The notes: generated by a model not told the origin, from the letters alone. DNA of 64,000 nucleotides from an uncultured Pseudokineococcus sp. (GCF_947495735.1 NZ_CANMAA010000001.1:434001-498000), one strand, 5' to 3'; shown: positions 18,107 through 28,693, counted from the first letter of the stretch. Numbers and translations are program-made.

Positions 18107-18829
18107 GTGCCCACGACGCCCGCTCGCGCCCGCAGGGTGCTCCTCAAGCTCTCCGGCGAGACGTTCGGCGGTGGCGCCACCGGCGTCGACCCCGCCGTGG
18201 TCGACCGCGTCGCCGCGGAGGTCGCCGAGGGCGTCGCCGAGGGCGTGCAGGTGGCCGTCGTCGTCGGCGGCGGCAACTTCTTCCGCGGGGCCGAGCTCTC
18301 CGAGCGGGGGATGGACCGCTCGCGCGCCGACTACATGGGCATGCTCGGGACGGTGATGAACGCCCTGGCGCTGCAGGACTTCCTCGAGCAGCGCGGCGTG
18401 GACACCCGGGTCCAGAGCGCGATCACCATGGGGCAGGTGGCCGAGCCGTACATCCCGCGGCGCGCGATCCGCCACCTCGAGAAGGGGCGCGTGGTCATCT
18501 TCGGGGCGGGCGCCGGCCTGCCCTTCTTCTCCACGGACACCGTCGCGGCGCAGCGGGCGCTCGAGACCCACTCCGACGTCGTGCTCATGGCCAAGAACGG
18601 CGTCGACGGCGTCTACACCGCGGACCCGAAGACCGACCCCAGCGCGCAGAAGCTCGAGCACCTGACGTACGCCGACGCCCTCGCCCGGGGCCTGGAGGTG
18701 CTCGACGCCACGGCGTTCAGCCTCTGCATGGGCAACGGGCTGCCGATGGTCGTCTTCGGCATGGAGCGCGGTGACGTGGCAGCCGCCGTCCGGGGTGAGA
18801 GGATCGGCACGCTCGTCGAGGCCGGCTGA
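18107..18829 (+). CDS. pyrH: Uridylate kinase
   Basis: Bacterial UMP kinase, an amino-acid-kinase-fold hexamer that makes UDP. Present are [86 protein letters not shown] and [13 protein letters not shown]. The 240 aa fit the family. GTG at 18107 follows GAGGAG. The tsf-pyrH-frr-cdsA order is conserved, though a hydrolase gene on the other strand lies between tsf and pyrH here. Confidence 0.97.
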   Translation: MPTTPARARRVLLKLSGETFGGGATGVDPAVVDRVAAEVAEGVAEGVQVAVVVGGGNFFRGAELSERGMDRSRADYMGMLGTVMNALALQDFLEQRGVDTRVQSAITMGQVAEPYIPRRAIRHLEKGRVVIFGAGAGLPFFSTDTVAAQRALETHSDVVLMAKNGVDGVYTADPKTDPSAQKLEHLTYADALARGLEVLDATAFSLCMGNGLPMVVFGMERGDVAAAVRGERIGTLVEAG

Positions 18830-18940
18830 GCGACCGCGGCAGCCCGCACGCGGCGGCCCGCGGCCCCTCGCGAGCACGGACAGGCAGCGGTGAGACCCCA
18901 GCGCGCCCGCGCGGTGGTGGACGGCGACGAAGGAGCCCCA

Positions 18941-19498
18941 GTGATCGACGACACCCTCCTCGAGGTCGAGGAGAAGATGGACAAGGCCGTCGAGGTCGCC
19001 AAGGAGGACCTCGCCGCCATCCGCACCGGTCGGGCCAACCCCGCGATGTTCTCCAAGATCATGGTGGAGTACTACGGGTCCATGACGCCGCTGCAGCAGC
19101 TCGCGTCGGTGCAGGCCCCGGAGGCGCGCACGGTGCTCGTCAGCCCCTTCGACCGCAGCATCCTCGGGTCGGTGGAGCGGGCGCTGCGTGACTCCGACCT
19201 CGGCGTCAACCCGAGCAACGACGGCAACGTGATCCGCCTCCAGCTCCCCGAGCTCACGCAGGAGCGCCGGCGCGACTACGTGAAGCTCGCCCGCACGAAG
19301 GGCGAGGACGGCAAGATCACCGTCCGCGGGCTCCGTCGGCGCGCCAAGGAGGAGCTCGACCGCATCGGGCGCGACGGCGAGGCCGGCGAGGACGAGGTCG
19401 GGCGCGCCGAGAAGGAGCTCGAGCGCCTGACGAAGGTCCACGTGGACGCCATCGACGACATGCTCAAGCGCAAGGAGACCGACCTCCTCGACGTCTGA
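18941..19498 (+). CDS. frr: Ribosome recycling factor
   Basis: RRF, which with EF-G splits post-termination ribosomes. The GTG at 18941 was chosen because AAGGAG precedes it and it gives the usual 185 residues; a longer frame from 18890 adds non-conserved residues. Motifs include [37 protein letters not shown] in several short blocks, [34 protein letters not shown] and the C-terminal helix ending [10 protein letters not shown]. Confidence 0.97.
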   Translation: MIDDTLLEVEEKMDKAVEVAKEDLAAIRTGRANPAMFSKIMVEYYGSMTPLQQLASVQAPEARTVLVSPFDRSILGSVERALRDSDLGVNPSNDGNVIRLQLPELTQERRRDYVKLARTKGEDGKITVRGLRRRAKEELDRIGRDGEAGEDEVGRAEKELERLTKVHVDAIDDMLKRKETDLLDV

Positions 19499-19507
19499 GC
19501 CGACCGC

Positions 19508-19531
19508 GCCGCCGCCCCGCCGGGCGGCGGC
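19508..19531 (+). terminator. 10-bp GC hairpin after frr
   Basis: GCCGCCGCCC (19508-19517), a 4-nt loop and the matching arm 19522-19531, ten bases after the frr stop. It is short but entirely GC, and cdsA begins 57 bases later, so it may only attenuate. Confidence 0.45.
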
Positions 19532-19587
19532 ACCCGGACCGTCCTCCGCCGTGACGGCGACGACGGGCAGGACACCGAGGAGGAGAC

Positions 19588-20541
19588 GTGGCGAGCGACG
19601 CCCGTCCACCGGGGCAGGCCCCGCCGGCACCGGCTGCCGGCGGCCCGCACCCCCAGGGCCCCGGCCCCGCAGCGCCGACCCGGCAGCACCTGGCCGACCC
19701 CGGGGTCGACCCCGGCACCGCACCGCGGCGCCGCAGCGCCGGCCGCGACCTGCCGGCCGCCATCGCCGTCGGGATGGGCCTGGGCCTCGTCACGCTGGCC
19801 TCGCTCCTGCTGCTCAAGGACGTCTTCGTCGTCCTCGTCGTCGCCGCGGTCGTGGTGGGCAGCGCGGAGCTCAGCGCCGCGCTGGCCCAGCGGCACCTGG
19901 CCGTGCCCCGCACGCCCGTGGTCGTCGGCGGGGTGCTGCTGGTGGTGGCCGCGCACGTCCTCGGGCCGGCCGCCGCGGTGGTGGTCCACGGGCTGACGTG
20001 CGTCGCCGTGGTCGTCTGGCGGGTCGCCGAGGGCCGCGACGGCGCCGTGCGCGACGTGGCCGCCGGGCTGCTCGTGCTCTCGTGGCTGCCGCTGCTCGCG
20101 ACGTTCGCGGTGCTCATGCTCGGCGAGGCCGACGGCGCGCAGCGCGTCATCGTGTTCGTCGCCGCGGTCATCTCCAGCGACATCGGGGGGTACGCCGCCG
20201 GCGTGATGCTCGGCCGCCACCCGCTCGCCCCGTCCGTCAGCCCCAAGAAGTCGTGGGAGGGACTGGCCGGCTCGGTCCTGCTCTCGCTCGTCGTCGGCGC
20301 CGCTCTCGTCGTGCTGCTGCTCGACGGGCCGTGGTGGGCCGGCGTGCTGCTGGGCGCCCTCGTCGGGCTCACGGCCACCTTCGGCGACCTCGCGGAGTCG
20401 ATGCTCAAGCGAGACCTCGGCATCAAGGACATGGGCAGCACGCTGCCCGGGCACGGCGGCCTCATGGACCGGCTCGACTCCCTGCTCGTCACCGCGCCGG
20501 TGGCGTGGCTCGTCCTGGCGCTCCTGGTGCCGGTCGCATGA
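19588..20541 (+). CDS. cdsA: Phosphatidate cytidylyltransferase
   Basis: CDP-diacylglycerol synthase, integral membrane enzyme that activates phosphatidic acid with CTP for phospholipid synthesis. The 317 aa start with about 50 Pro/Ala-rich cytoplasmic residues, followed by around eight hydrophobic segments. The C-terminal signature SPKKSWEGLAGSVL and LKRDLGIKDMGSTLPGHGGLMDRLDSLL is intact. GTG follows GAGGAGAC. The stop overlaps the next ATG (ATGA). Confidence 0.95.
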   Translation: MASDARPPGQAPPAPAAGGPHPQGPGPAAPTRQHLADPGVDPGTAPRRRSAGRDLPAAIAVGMGLGLVTLASLLLLKDVFVVLVVAAVVVGSAELSAALAQRHLAVPRTPVVVGGVLLVVAAHVLGPAAAVVVHGLTCVAVVVWRVAEGRDGAVRDVAAGLLVLSWLPLLATFAVLMLGEADGAQRVIVFVAAVISSDIGGYAAGVMLGRHPLAPSVSPKKSWEGLAGSVLLSLVVGAALVVLLLDGPWWAGVLLGALVGLTATFGDLAESMLKRDLGIKDMGSTLPGHGGLMDRLDSLLVTAPVAWLVLALLVPVA

Positions 20542-21185
20542 GCCCGGCCGAGCCCGGCCCGGGAGCGACCCCGGACGCCGGGGCGGCGGCGGGAGGGGGC
20601 GCCGGGTCGCCGTCGCTCCCGGACGACCTCGCCGTCCACCTCGTCCGGCACGGCCGGCCCCTGGTGGACCCCTCGCGGCCGCCGTCGACGTGGAGCCTGG
20701 ACCCCGAGCACCTCGACGGCGTCCGGACGCTGCGCGCCAGCGGCGCGCTGCCGCTCGGCGCGCGGTGGGTGAGCTCGGCGGAGCCGAAGGCGCGGGAGAC
20801 GGCCGCCGTGCTGACGGACTCGCCCGTCGCCGTGGACGGCGCCCTGGGGGAGCAGGCGCGGCCCGCCGGCTGGCTGGACGACTACGCGGTGCGCATCCAC
20901 CGCTCGCTCGTCGCGCAGGAGTCCCCGGCGGCCCCGGGGTGGGAGACCGCGGCGAGCACCCGGGCGAGGGTCGTCGACGCCGTCCACCGCCAGGCCGAGA
21001 GCGCCGCCCAGGAGGGCGCCACCGACCTCGTGCTCGTCGGGCACGGCACCGCGTGGACCCTCCTGGTGTCCGCGCTGACCGGGCGCCCCGTCGACCTCTA
21101 CGCCTGGGAGCGGCTGCAGCTCCCCGACACCTGCTCGCTCGCAGGGGGCGAGCTCGTGCGGCGCTGGGGGTCCTGGCGCAGCTGA
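20538..21185 (+). CDS. Histidine phosphatase family protein
   Basis: Phosphoglycerate-mutase-like phosphatase of 215 residues. LAVHLVRHGRPLV holds the RHG motif with the phospho-accepting His; the second catalytic His is in LVLVGHGTAWTLL. An Arg/Glu pair (AEPKARETA) fits the family. The N-terminal 30 residues are Gly/Ala-rich. Its ATG overlaps the cdsA stop, so it is translationally coupled to phospholipid synthesis, but a functional link is not shown. The substrate is unknown. Confidence 0.85.
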   Translation: MSPAEPGPGATPDAGAAAGGGAGSPSLPDDLAVHLVRHGRPLVDPSRPPSTWSLDPEHLDGVRTLRASGALPLGARWVSSAEPKARETAAVLTDSPVAVDGALGEQARPAGWLDDYAVRIHRSLVAQESPAAPGWETAASTRARVVDAVHRQAESAAQEGATDLVLVGHGTAWTLLVSALTGRPVDLYAWERLQLPDTCSLAGGELVRRWGSWRS

Positions 21186-21272
21186 GGCGCCGCGGGCGGG
21201 CCCCAGCGGTCCGGTGCCGCCGCGCCCCCCGTCAGACCTCCCGTCCCGACGGCGTCCGGGCCGGGACCGCGG

Positions 21273-21668
21273 TCACACCTGGGCCAGCACGACGAGCGCC
21301 GCGAGCGCGACCGCGACGAGCGCCGAGAGGGCGCGGGTCCGGGGGCGGAGCCGTCCGCGCCGGTCGGCCGCCAGACGGGGCAGGGACGGCGCCGCGAGCA
21401 CACCGCCCACGGCGACGAAGGCGGTGGCGGCGGCGGCCAGTCCCCAGAGGGCGACGGGCACGAGGTGCCACGGGGCCATGATCGCCAGGAGGGCGAGGGC
21501 GAGGACTGCGGTGGCGCCCTGCTCGAGGGCCTGCCAGCGGTCGCGCAGCAGGGGCAGCGCTCGCCTCGGCTCGGAGTCGAGCAGCGCTCGCACCGTCCCG
21601 AGCCCCGGCAGCAGGCACCAGACGACGAAGAGCCCAGCCGGGAGCGCGGCCACGAGGAGATCAGGCAC
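21273..21668 (-). CDS. Small integral membrane protein, unknown function
   Basis: Protein of 131 residues with four likely transmembrane segments (LLVAALPAGLFVVWCLLPG, a central pair LALALLAIMAPWHLVPVALWGLAAAATAFVAVGGVL and LSALVAVALAALVVLAQV at the C-terminus). No catalytic motif is recognised. GTG at 21668 overlaps the stop of the upstream beta-lactamase-like gene by a few bases, with CAGGGGG as a possible ribosome site, so the two form an operon. It could be a partner of the periplasmic serine hydrolase, which is inference. Confidence 0.65.
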   Translation of the reverse strand: MPDLLVAALPAGLFVVWCLLPGLGTVRALLDSEPRRALPLLRDRWQALEQGATAVLALALLAIMAPWHLVPVALWGLAAAATAFVAVGGVLAAPSLPRLAADRRGRLRPRTRALSALVAVALAALVVLAQV

Positions 21669-22800
21669 GGGTCGCCCCCTGCAGGAGGAGCTCGACCGCG
21701 GCGGCGTCGACCGACCGGTCGGTCGACGCGAGGACGACGACGGCGCGCCCCCGCTGGCGGTCCAGGCCGACAAAGGTGCGGGAGCCTGCTGTCCCGCCGT
21801 TGTGCCACGTGACGACGTGCTCGCCCCCGTCGCCAGCGGTCTCGGACGAGACGATCCAGTGCAGCCCGATCTCCCGGTCCTCGCTGTGCTCGGTGACGGG
21901 CTCGAGCGCGCGTGCGCCGGGTGCGCTGGCCTCCAGCAGCGCCGTGGCCAGGCGCGCCAGGTCCTCCGCGGTGGACCACGGTCCGACGCCGGCGGGGGCC
22001 CAGCCGGCGGCCGTCCACGGCTCCACCTCCGAGCCGTTGGCCCGCACCGGCTCGGCGCCCTCGACCGGCACCTCGGCGGGGGTCGTGGCCACGGAGGTGG
22101 AGGTCATCCCCACGGGGTCCAGCACCCGCTCGGCGAGCAGGTCGGGCCACGGCCGCCCGGCGCGCTCGGCGAGGGCCTGCCCGAGCACGGCCGCGCCGAG
22201 GTTGGAGTACTCCGGCTCCGCGCCTCCCGGTGCGCCGGCGCCGGCGGCGTCCTCGAGCAGGTCGGCCGGAGCACCGGAGTAGGGGTCGCCGCCGCTGTAG
22301 CGGCTCATCAGGGCGGGGAGCAGCGCGCTGCGCGGCAGCCGAGGCAGGCCCGAGCGGTGCGTCGCCAGCTCCTGGAGCGTCGCCTCGCCGTCCGCGGCCA
22401 GCGGGGAGCCCGGCACGAGGTCGCCCACGCGCTCGTCGAGCCGCACCTCCCCGCGATCGACCATGTCGGCGAGCAGCAGTCCGTCGAGCGCCTTCGCCAC
22501 GGACCCCGTCTCGAAGGGAGTGCCCGGGTCCACGGGCGGGCTGCCGGCCCCGGCCGTCGTGCCGACCGCGGCCAGGCGCACCTGCTCCGGAGGCGGCGCG
22601 GTGGTGTCGACGACGGCGACGGAGAGCGCGCGGACTCCCTCGGGCCCCAGCGCCTCCACGGCCCGGGCGGCGAGATCGGCGTCCCCGGTCACGGGGGCGT
22701 CGGCGAGCGTGGGAGGTGCCGGGCCGACGAGGGCGGTCGCGCCGACCCCCAGCAGAACGGAGACGCCCACGGCCAGGGCGAGGCGAGGACGAGGTCGCAC
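21661..22800 (-). CDS. Serine hydrolase, beta-lactamase family (class C/PBP4*-like)
   Basis: Exported 379-residue protein. It begins RPRPRLALAVGVSVLLGVGATALVG, an N-terminal signal or anchor. The three active-site motifs of the beta-lactamase-related superfamily are present: SxxK in ETGSVAKALDG, YxN in PEYSNLGAAV, and HNGGTAG in place of KTG near the C-terminus. The HxG third motif is typical of esterase or peptidase members (EstB, D-aminopeptidase, PBP4*), so antibiotic resistance is not implied. GTG at 22800 has GGAGG four bases upstream. It is divergent from rlmN. Confidence 0.88.
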   Translation of the reverse strand: MRPRPRLALAVGVSVLLGVGATALVGPAPPTLADAPVTGDADLAARAVEALGPEGVRALSVAVVDTTAPPPEQVRLAAVGTTAGAGSPPVDPGTPFETGSVAKALDGLLLADMVDRGEVRLDERVGDLVPGSPLAADGEATLQELATHRSGLPRLPRSALLPALMSRYSGGDPYSGAPADLLEDAAGAGAPGGAEPEYSNLGAAVLGQALAERAGRPWPDLLAERVLDPVGMTSTSVATTPAEVPVEGAEPVRANGSEVEPWTAAGWAPAGVGPWSTAEDLARLATALLEASAPGARALEPVTEHSEDREIGLHWIVSSETAGDGGEHVVTWHNGGTAGSRTFVGLDRQRGRAVVVLASTDRSVDAAAVELLLQGATRA

Positions 22801-23086
22801 GGTTCCTCCGGCGGTGGTGGGGACGGGGACGGCGCGGTCAGCGCCGGCCGCGCCCGAGGACGGTCGGTCGGGTGCGCGCGCGGGCGCGCTCGTGGACGGC
22901 CCCGGGCTGGACCGCTGTCGGGCGGCAGCCGGCCGAGGTCCGGGCGACGAGCCGCGCCCCGCCCGCCCGGTCACCGTCCACGGTCGTGAGCCTGTCGAGC
23001 GCAGGGCGTGACGTCCACAGGTGAGCGGGTCCGTCCTGCAGGAGAGGGCGTGGACGCCCCCCGTGCCGTGCGACCCTGGGGGGGCC

Positions 23087-24304
23087 ATGCCTCCTGCACC
23101 TGGTCAGCTGACCTTCTCCGCCCCGCGCCGCGGCAAGCCGCCGCGCCACCTCGCCGACCTCACGACGGAGGAGCGCGCCGCCGCCGTCGCCGAGCTGGGC
23201 CTGCCCGCCTTCCGGGCGAAGCAGCTGTCGACGCACTACTTCGAGCGGCTCGTCACCGACCCCGCGCAGATGACCGACCTGCCGGCCGCGCGCCGCCAGG
23301 ACGTCGTCGACGCGCTGCTGCCGACGCTGCTCACGCCGGTGCGCGAGATGAACGCCGACGGCGGCGCCACCCGCAAGATGCTCTGGCGCCTGTTCGACGG
23401 CGCGCTCGTCGAGAGCGTGCTCATGAAGTACACGGGCCGCGTGACCCTGTGCCTGTCCAGCCAGGCGGGCTGCGGCATGAACTGCCCCTTCTGCGCGACC
23501 GGCCAGGCGGGCCTCACGCGCAACCTCTCGACGGCGGAGATCGTCGAGCAGGTCGTGGCCGCGGCGCGCTCGCTCGCGGCCGAGGCCGGCGACGCCGGGC
23601 CCGACGGCGTCGAGCGGGCGCTGCGCGTCAGCAACGTCGTCTTCATGGGCATGGGCGAGGCGCTGGCCAACTACAAGGCCGCCATCGCCGCCGTCCGGCG
23701 GATGGTCTCCCCGGCGCCCGAGGGCCTGGGCATGTCCGCCCGCGGCATCACGATGTCGACGGTCGGGCTGGTCCCGGCCATCGACAAGCTCGCCGCGGAG
23801 GGCATCCCCATGACGCTGGCGCTGAGCCTGCACGCGCCGGACGACGAGCTGCGGGACGAGCTCGTGCCGATCAACACGCGCTGGAACGTCGGCGAGGCGC
23901 TGGACGCCGCCCGTCGCTACTACGAGGCCACGGGGCGCCGGGTCTCGATCGAGTACGCGCTCATCCGCGACGTCAACGACCAGGCGTGGCGCGCGGACAA
24001 GCTCGGCACCGAGCTCAACCGCCGCGGCCGGGGCTGGGTGCACGTCAACCCCATCCCGCTCAACCCCACCCCGGGCTCGCGCTGGACGGCGTCGGACCCC
24101 CAGGTGGAGCGCACCTTCGTCGAGCGCCTGCGCGCCCACGGGATCCCCACGACGGTCCGCGACACGCGCGGTCGGGACATCGACGGCGCCTGCGGGCAGC
24201 TGGCGGCCTCCGACCTGCAGCAGCCGCTGGCAGGGACCCCGTCCACCGCGACGGGCCCGGCGCCGGTCGAGCTGGGTCTGCCGGCCCCCGCCGCGGCGGA
24301 CTGA
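23087..24304 (+). CDS. rlmN: 23S rRNA (adenine-C2)-methyltransferase RlmN
   Basis: Radical-SAM enzyme making m2A2503 in 23S rRNA and m2A37 in some tRNAs. The cluster-binding CGMNCPFC is intact; [42 protein letters not shown] and the C-terminal [22 protein letters not shown] (catalytic Cys) are clear. The ATG at 23087, after a G-rich stretch, gives 405 aa; an in-frame upstream GTG (23021) would add 22 poorly conserved residues. The last ~35 residues form a Pro/Ala tail. Confidence 0.96.
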   Translation: MPPAPGQLTFSAPRRGKPPRHLADLTTEERAAAVAELGLPAFRAKQLSTHYFERLVTDPAQMTDLPAARRQDVVDALLPTLLTPVREMNADGGATRKMLWRLFDGALVESVLMKYTGRVTLCLSSQAGCGMNCPFCATGQAGLTRNLSTAEIVEQVVAAARSLAAEAGDAGPDGVERALRVSNVVFMGMGEALANYKAAIAAVRRMVSPAPEGLGMSARGITMSTVGLVPAIDKLAAEGIPMTLALSLHAPDDELRDELVPINTRWNVGEALDAARRYYEATGRRVSIEYALIRDVNDQAWRADKLGTELNRRGRGWVHVNPIPLNPTPGSRWTASDPQVERTFVERLRAHGIPTTVRDTRGRDIDGACGQLAASDLQQPLAGTPSTATGPAPVELGLPAPAAAD

Positions 24305-24381
24305 CCACCGGCCCACCGCGCCCGGACCACCGCAGCAGGCCTTCCGCGTCCGGCCCTCGGCGTCTGGCAGAGTCCCGGCGC

Positions 24382-25017
24382 GTGAGCACCTTCCCCCGGG
24401 TCGGCCGGCTGTCGCGGGGCTACGCCACCGGCCAGGTCGACACCTTCTTCGCCGAGGCGCGCCAGGCCTACGAGCGGCGCGGGGGCCGCGTGCCCGCCGG
24501 CGCCGACGGCGAGCGCGCCGGCGAGGGCCCGCCGTCGACCGGTCTGCCCGCCGCCCGGGGTGACGCGCCGCTGGACCTCACCGCCCAGGAGGTGCGCGCG
24601 GCGTCCTTCGACCTGGCGCGCCACGGCTACGCCGTCGACGCCGTCGACGGCGCGCTCGCCCGCCTGGAGGACGCCGTCGCGCGGCACGAGCGCGAGGTCG
24701 CCGTGGCGCGCGGCGGTCGCGACGCCTTCCTGGGCGACCTGGCCGCGCGCGCCGGGCTCGTCACCGGTCGGGTGCGGCGACCGGACGGCGCGCGCTTCTC
24801 CCGCGCCCGCGGGCTGCACCGCGGCTACGACGTCGGCGAGGTGGACGCCCTCTGCCACCGGCTGCGCGCGTACTTCGACGAGGGCGCGGCGCTGGCCGTC
24901 GACGACGTGCGGGGCGCGCTCTTCCGCAGCCGCCGCGGTCGCCGCGCCTACTGCGAGGCGCCCGTCGACGCCCTCCTCGCCCGCGCCGTCGAGGTGATGG
25001 TCACCGCGCCGGACTGA
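24382..25017 (+). CDS. DivIVA-domain-repeat protein
   Basis: Protein of 211 residues built from about four related segments, each with a hydrophobic/aromatic start and a helix. The segments are FPRVGRLSRGYATGQVDTFFAEA, VRAASFDLARHGYAVDAVDGAL, FSRARGLHRGYDVGEVDALC and a diverged RGALFRSRRGRRAYCEAPVDAL. The GY-x-x-x-x-VD core is the DivIVA N-terminal motif. Such actinobacterial proteins lack the long coiled coil of Wag31/DivIVA, and their role at the poles or septum is unproven. GTG start at 24382 lies only nine bases after TGGCAGAGT, so the message may be leaderless. The 3' end overlaps the convergent hydrolase gene by 17 bases. Confidence 0.8.
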   Translation: MSTFPRVGRLSRGYATGQVDTFFAEARQAYERRGGRVPAGADGERAGEGPPSTGLPAARGDAPLDLTAQEVRAASFDLARHGYAVDAVDGALARLEDAVARHEREVAVARGGRDAFLGDLAARAGLVTGRVRRPDGARFSRARGLHRGYDVGEVDALCHRLRAYFDEGAALAVDDVRGALFRSRRGRRAYCEAPVDALLARAVEVMVTAPD

Positions 25018-26071
25018 CGTCCGCGAGACCGACCTCGTCGAGGAACTCTGCGCTCGCGCGGGAGATCTCGGCCCGGGCGGTGCTGCGGTCGACCGTCGGG
25101 ACGCCGTCGCCCGGCTGGGACCCGTAGTCGCCGAAGAAGGCGTGCACGGCGCCCTCGACGACGACGAAGGAGGTCTCGGCGGGCAGGTCGTCGGCGGACG
25201 CCCGGACGTCGGCGGGCGTCGTGAGCCCGTCCTGCGACGCCGAGACCGACAGGACCGCGGCGTCGAGGGACGCGCTCACGTCGCCGGCCGGGTAGGAGCC
25301 CCACAGCAGGAGGCCGACCGTCGGGGCGCGGCCGTCCTCGTCGGGGCCGTCGCCGTCGGCCTCGAGGGCGGCGACCGTCCCGCCGAGGGAGTGCCCGCCG
25401 ACGACCCACCGGGCGACGTCCGGGTGCGCGTCCTTCGCGCGGTCCAGGGCGCCGAGAGCCAGGAAGGCGATGCCGAGCGGCTGCTTCGGCACGACGACGA
25501 GGTGGCCGTCCTCGGCGAGGGGGCGCAGCACGGCGGCGTAGGCGCGCGCCTCGACCCTGGCGCCCGGCTGCAGGACCAGGCCCGTCCCGCTGGTGCCGCC
25601 GGGGTGACCGGTCGGGGCGAGCACGAGCGCGGTCGGCGTCTCGGTCACCGTCACGGCGGCGTCGGAAGCCGTGGCCGAGAGCGCCGGCTCGACGGCGGAG
25701 GAGGGGCGCAGCCACCCGAGCAGGGCGACCCAGCCCAGGGCGCCCACGACCATGACGACGCCGGCAGCCCGCCGCCACCCGCGAGGCGCTTTCGCGGGCC
25801 GCCGGCCCCCCACGGCGAGGGCGACCCGGACGAGGACCGTGCCGGCGACCAGCAGCGTGAGGGCGAGCAGCACGGCGTGCAGCGGGTGCCCGTGCACGAC
25901 GGCCCCGGGCTCGGTCGCGAGCACCCAGGCGGCGACGAGGACGGCGGCGGCAGCGGTCGCCCCCGCGACCCAGCGGTGCCAGGTGGCACCGGGCCACGAC
26001 GACGCGCGTTCCTGCGCCTCGTCGACCGGCCCCCGGGACGACCTCGCGGCGAGCGGCGGGCGGCTGGTCAC
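25001..26071 (-). CDS. Membrane-anchored alpha/beta hydrolase
   Basis: Protein of 356 residues: about three N-terminal transmembrane segments ([55 protein letters not shown]) and an external alpha/beta-hydrolase domain. The latter has [15 protein letters not shown] (nucleophile Ser) and [19 protein letters not shown] with the catalytic His. It resembles the dienelactone-hydrolase-like alpha/beta-hydrolase_5 group. GTG at 26071 overlaps the stop of the upstream oxidoreductase gene. Its 3' end overlaps the DivIVA-repeat gene on the other strand. The substrate is unknown. Confidence 0.82.
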   Translation of the reverse strand: MTSRPPLAARSSRGPVDEAQERASSWPGATWHRWVAGATAAAAVLVAAWVLATEPGAVVHGHPLHAVLLALTLLVAGTVLVRVALAVGGRRPAKAPRGWRRAAGVVMVVGALGWVALLGWLRPSSAVEPALSATASDAAVTVTETPTALVLAPTGHPGGTSGTGLVLQPGARVEARAYAAVLRPLAEDGHLVVVPKQPLGIAFLALGALDRAKDAHPDVARWVVGGHSLGGTVAALEADGDGPDEDGRAPTVGLLLWGSYPAGDVSASLDAAVLSVSASQDGLTTPADVRASADDLPAETSFVVVEGAVHAFFGDYGSQPGDGVPTVDRSTARAEISRASAEFLDEVGLADVSPAR

Positions 26072-26481
26072 GAGGGCTCCGGCACCCGGCCCAGGACCCG
26101 GTCGACGGCGATGGCCAGGACCACGCGGCGCGGGTTCTCCCGGGGCACCCGGTACCGCTCGGCGTAGCGCCGCTCGCCCTCGCGGACGGCGTCGGGCTCC
26201 TCGAGCACCTGCACCGGGCCCTCGAGGGTGAGCCACCGGCCGCCGTCCACCTGGCAGACCGCCGCCCGCCCGCCGCGGCGCGCCAGGCGCGCCTTCACCG
26301 AGTCCCCGGACGTGATGACGCGCGCGAGCCCCGCCCCGTCGTCCCAGGTGAAGCCGACCGGCACGACGTGGGGGCTGCCGTCGCGGCGCAGCGACGTCAG
26401 CGTCGCCAGGTGCCGCTCGGCGAGGAAGGCGAGTGCCTGCTCGGGCAGGCGGCGGGGGTCCAGGCCGGAGGGGGTGCTCAC
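26068..26481 (-). CDS. PPOX-class flavin/F420-dependent oxidoreductase
   Basis: Split-barrel protein of 137 residues similar to pyridoxamine-phosphate-oxidase-like F420-binding proteins. [31 protein letters not shown] is the typical first half; [29 protein letters not shown] is the second. It probably binds F420 or FMN in a dimer. GTG at 26481 gives the standard length. It is coupled to the downstream hydrolase gene and divergent from the acyl-CoA synthetase gene, separated by about 80 bases. Confidence 0.85.
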   Translation of the reverse strand: MSTPSGLDPRRLPEQALAFLAERHLATLTSLRRDGSPHVVPVGFTWDDGAGLARVITSGDSVKARLARRGGRAAVCQVDGGRWLTLEGPVQVLEEPDAVREGERRYAERYRVPRENPRRVVLAIAVDRVLGRVPEPS

Positions 26482-26563
26482 GCCCGCGAGCCTGCCACCC
26501 GGTCTGCGCGGGCCGCGCGGGTCCGGCGGCGGGCAGCCGGCCGTCTGGGCGAGGATGGCGGCC

Positions 26564-28525
26564 ATGACGACGCAGGGGTCCGACGGCGGAGCGACGCGGG
26601 GGACGGCGCGCACCGGGGTGGCCTCGGGCGGGGCCTGGGAGGCGGCGCACCGCGAGTCGCTGGAGGACCCGGAGGCCTTCTGGATGCGGGCCGCGCGCGA
26701 CGTCCGCTGGATCCGGCGCCCGACGTCCGCCCTCGACCCGGCCGCCGACGCCGCCGAGGGGTCGGCGCTGCCGCGCTGGTTCCGCGGCGCGACCCTCAGC
26801 ACGGCCTTCAACTGCCTCGACCGCCACGTCATCGCGGGCCGGGGGGAGCAGCCGGCGCTCGTGCACCACTCGGCGTACACGGGGGAGCGGTTGACGCTCA
26901 CCTACGCCGAGCTGCTCGACCACTCCGCCCGCCTCGCCGGGACCCTGCGGGAGCTCGGCGTCGGCAAGGGCGACCGCGTCGTCGTCTACCTGCCGATGGT
27001 CCCCGAGGCCGTCGTCGCGATGCTGGCCTGCGCCCGCATCGGCGCGGTCCACTCCGTCGTCTTCGGGGGCTTCGCGGCGGCCGAGCTCGCCGCGCGCATC
27101 GACGACGCGCAGCCGGTCGTCGTCCTCACCGCCTCGTGCGGCCTGGAGCCGACGCGCGTCGTGGAGTACATGCCGCTGCTCGAGGCGGCCCTGGCGCGCG
27201 CCGAGCACGCACCCGCCCACTGCGTCGTGCTGCAGCGGCCGCAGGCCCGGGCCGAGCTCGTGCCCGGCCGGGACCTGGACTGGCGCGAGGCCACGCGCCC
27301 GGGGGCCGCGCCGCCGGCCGAGTGCGTCGAGGTGGCCGCCACCGACCCCCTCTACGTGCTCCACACCTCGGGGACGACGGGGCGGCCCAAGGGCGTCGTG
27401 CGCGACCACGGCGGCCACGCGGTCGCGCTGACGTGGTCGGTGCCGAACCTCTTCGGCCTCGAGCCCGGGGACGTGGTCCTGACGGCCAGCGACGTCGGCT
27501 GGGTCGTCGGCCACTCCTACATCGTCTACGGACCCCTGCTCGCCGGGTGCACGACCGTCCTCTACGAGGGCAAGCCCGTGGGGACGCCCGACGCGGGGGC
27601 GCTGTGGCGCGCCGTCGCCGAGCACGGCGCCTCGGTGCTGCTCACCGCGCCGACGGCCGTCCGGGCGATCCGCGCCCAGGACCCCGACCTGGCGCTCGCC
27701 GCCGAGCACGACCTGTCCAGCCTGCAGGCGCTCTACCTGGCGGGGGAGCGGCTCGACCCGGACACCTGGGCGTGGGCGGGCGAGCACCTGGGCGTCCCGG
27801 TCGTCGACAACTGGTGGCAGACGGAGACCGGCTGGCCCATCGCCTGCTCCCCGCGCGGGCTCCAGGAGCTGCCGCTCAGGCCGGGCTCGCCGTCGGTGCC
27901 CTCGCCCGGCTACGACGTCCGCGTCCTCGACTCCGCGGGCCAGGAGGTGCCGCCCGGGGTCGAGGGGGCGCTCTGCCTCACGCTGCCGCTGCCGCCGGGG
28001 ACCCTCGCCGGGGTCTGGGGCGGGGACGAGGTGCTGCGGGCCTCCTCGCTGGACGCCCACCCGGGCTACTACGTCACCGGGGACGGCGGCTTCGTCGACG
28101 ACGACGGCTACGTCCACGTGCTCGGGCGCACCGACGACGTCATCAGCGTGGCCGGGCACCGGCTGTCCGCGGGCCAGCTCGAGGCCGCCGTGGTCGGGCA
28201 CCCCGACGTCGCCGAGTGCGCCGTCATCGGCGTCGCAGACCCCCTCAAGGGGCAGGAGCCGCGGGCGCTCGTCGTGCTCGCGGGCGGGACGACGACCTCG
28301 CCGCAGGACGTGGCCGCGCAGGTCGTCCAGCGGGTGCGCGAGGAGGTCGGCCCGTTCGCCGCCCTGCGCAGGGTCGACGTCGTCGCCGCCCTGCCGAAGA
28401 CGCGCTCCGGGAAGCTCCTGCGCAAGACGCTGCGCGAGATCGCCGACGGCGTCGACGCGGTGGTACCCAGCACCATCGAGGACCGCTCGGTGCTCGAGGA
28501 CCTGCGCCCGGTGCTGCGGGGCTGA
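26564..28525 (+). CDS. prpE: Propionyl/acetyl-CoA synthetase-like AMP-binding enzyme
   Basis: Acyl-CoA synthetase (AMP-forming) of 653 residues. The AMP-binding motif [35 protein letters not shown], the [28 protein letters not shown] hinge region and the acetylatable Lys in [14 protein letters not shown] are all present. [12 protein letters not shown] and [11 protein letters not shown] are more like propionyl-CoA synthetase PrpE than Acs, so activation of propionate or another short acid is likely. The ATG at 26564 is favoured (GAGG nine bases upstream); 26555 is an alternative. It is monocistronic as far as can be seen. Confidence 0.88.
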   Translation: MTTQGSDGGATRGTARTGVASGGAWEAAHRESLEDPEAFWMRAARDVRWIRRPTSALDPAADAAEGSALPRWFRGATLSTAFNCLDRHVIAGRGEQPALVHHSAYTGERLTLTYAELLDHSARLAGTLRELGVGKGDRVVVYLPMVPEAVVAMLACARIGAVHSVVFGGFAAAELAARIDDAQPVVVLTASCGLEPTRVVEYMPLLEAALARAEHAPAHCVVLQRPQARAELVPGRDLDWREATRPGAAPPAECVEVAATDPLYVLHTSGTTGRPKGVVRDHGGHAVALTWSVPNLFGLEPGDVVLTASDVGWVVGHSYIVYGPLLAGCTTVLYEGKPVGTPDAGALWRAVAEHGASVLLTAPTAVRAIRAQDPDLALAAEHDLSSLQALYLAGERLDPDTWAWAGEHLGVPVVDNWWQTETGWPIACSPRGLQELPLRPGSPSVPSPGYDVRVLDSAGQEVPPGVEGALCLTLPLPPGTLAGVWGGDEVLRASSLDAHPGYYVTGDGGFVDDDGYVHVLGRTDDVISVAGHRLSAGQLEAAVVGHPDVAECAVIGVADPLKGQEPRALVVLAGGTTTSPQDVAAQVVQRVREEVGPFAALRRVDVVAALPKTRSGKLLRKTLREIADGVDAVVPSTIEDRSVLEDLRPVLRG

Positions 28526-28693
28526 GCCCGGGGGCCTGCGGCGGTCGCCGGGGCGGGACGTCGACGGACGATGTCACCGATCTCTGTCACGGCAGACGCT
28601 GCTGGAAGGGAGCGCTCCCGCCCGCTCGGTGCCATCCTCCGAGCACGACGGGGAGCACCCCGGCAGTCGGAGACGGACAGAGCGGGGCACGAC

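Noticed and set aside
21661-22800. Antibiotic-resistance beta-lactamase
   Set aside because: The SxxK and YxN motifs occur across esterases and D-aminopeptidases, and the third motif is HNG rather than KTG.
25001-28201. Minus-strand frame of about 1066 codons
   Set aside because: Only its last 356 codons are a real hydrolase gene; the rest is antisense to prpE and the PPOX gene.
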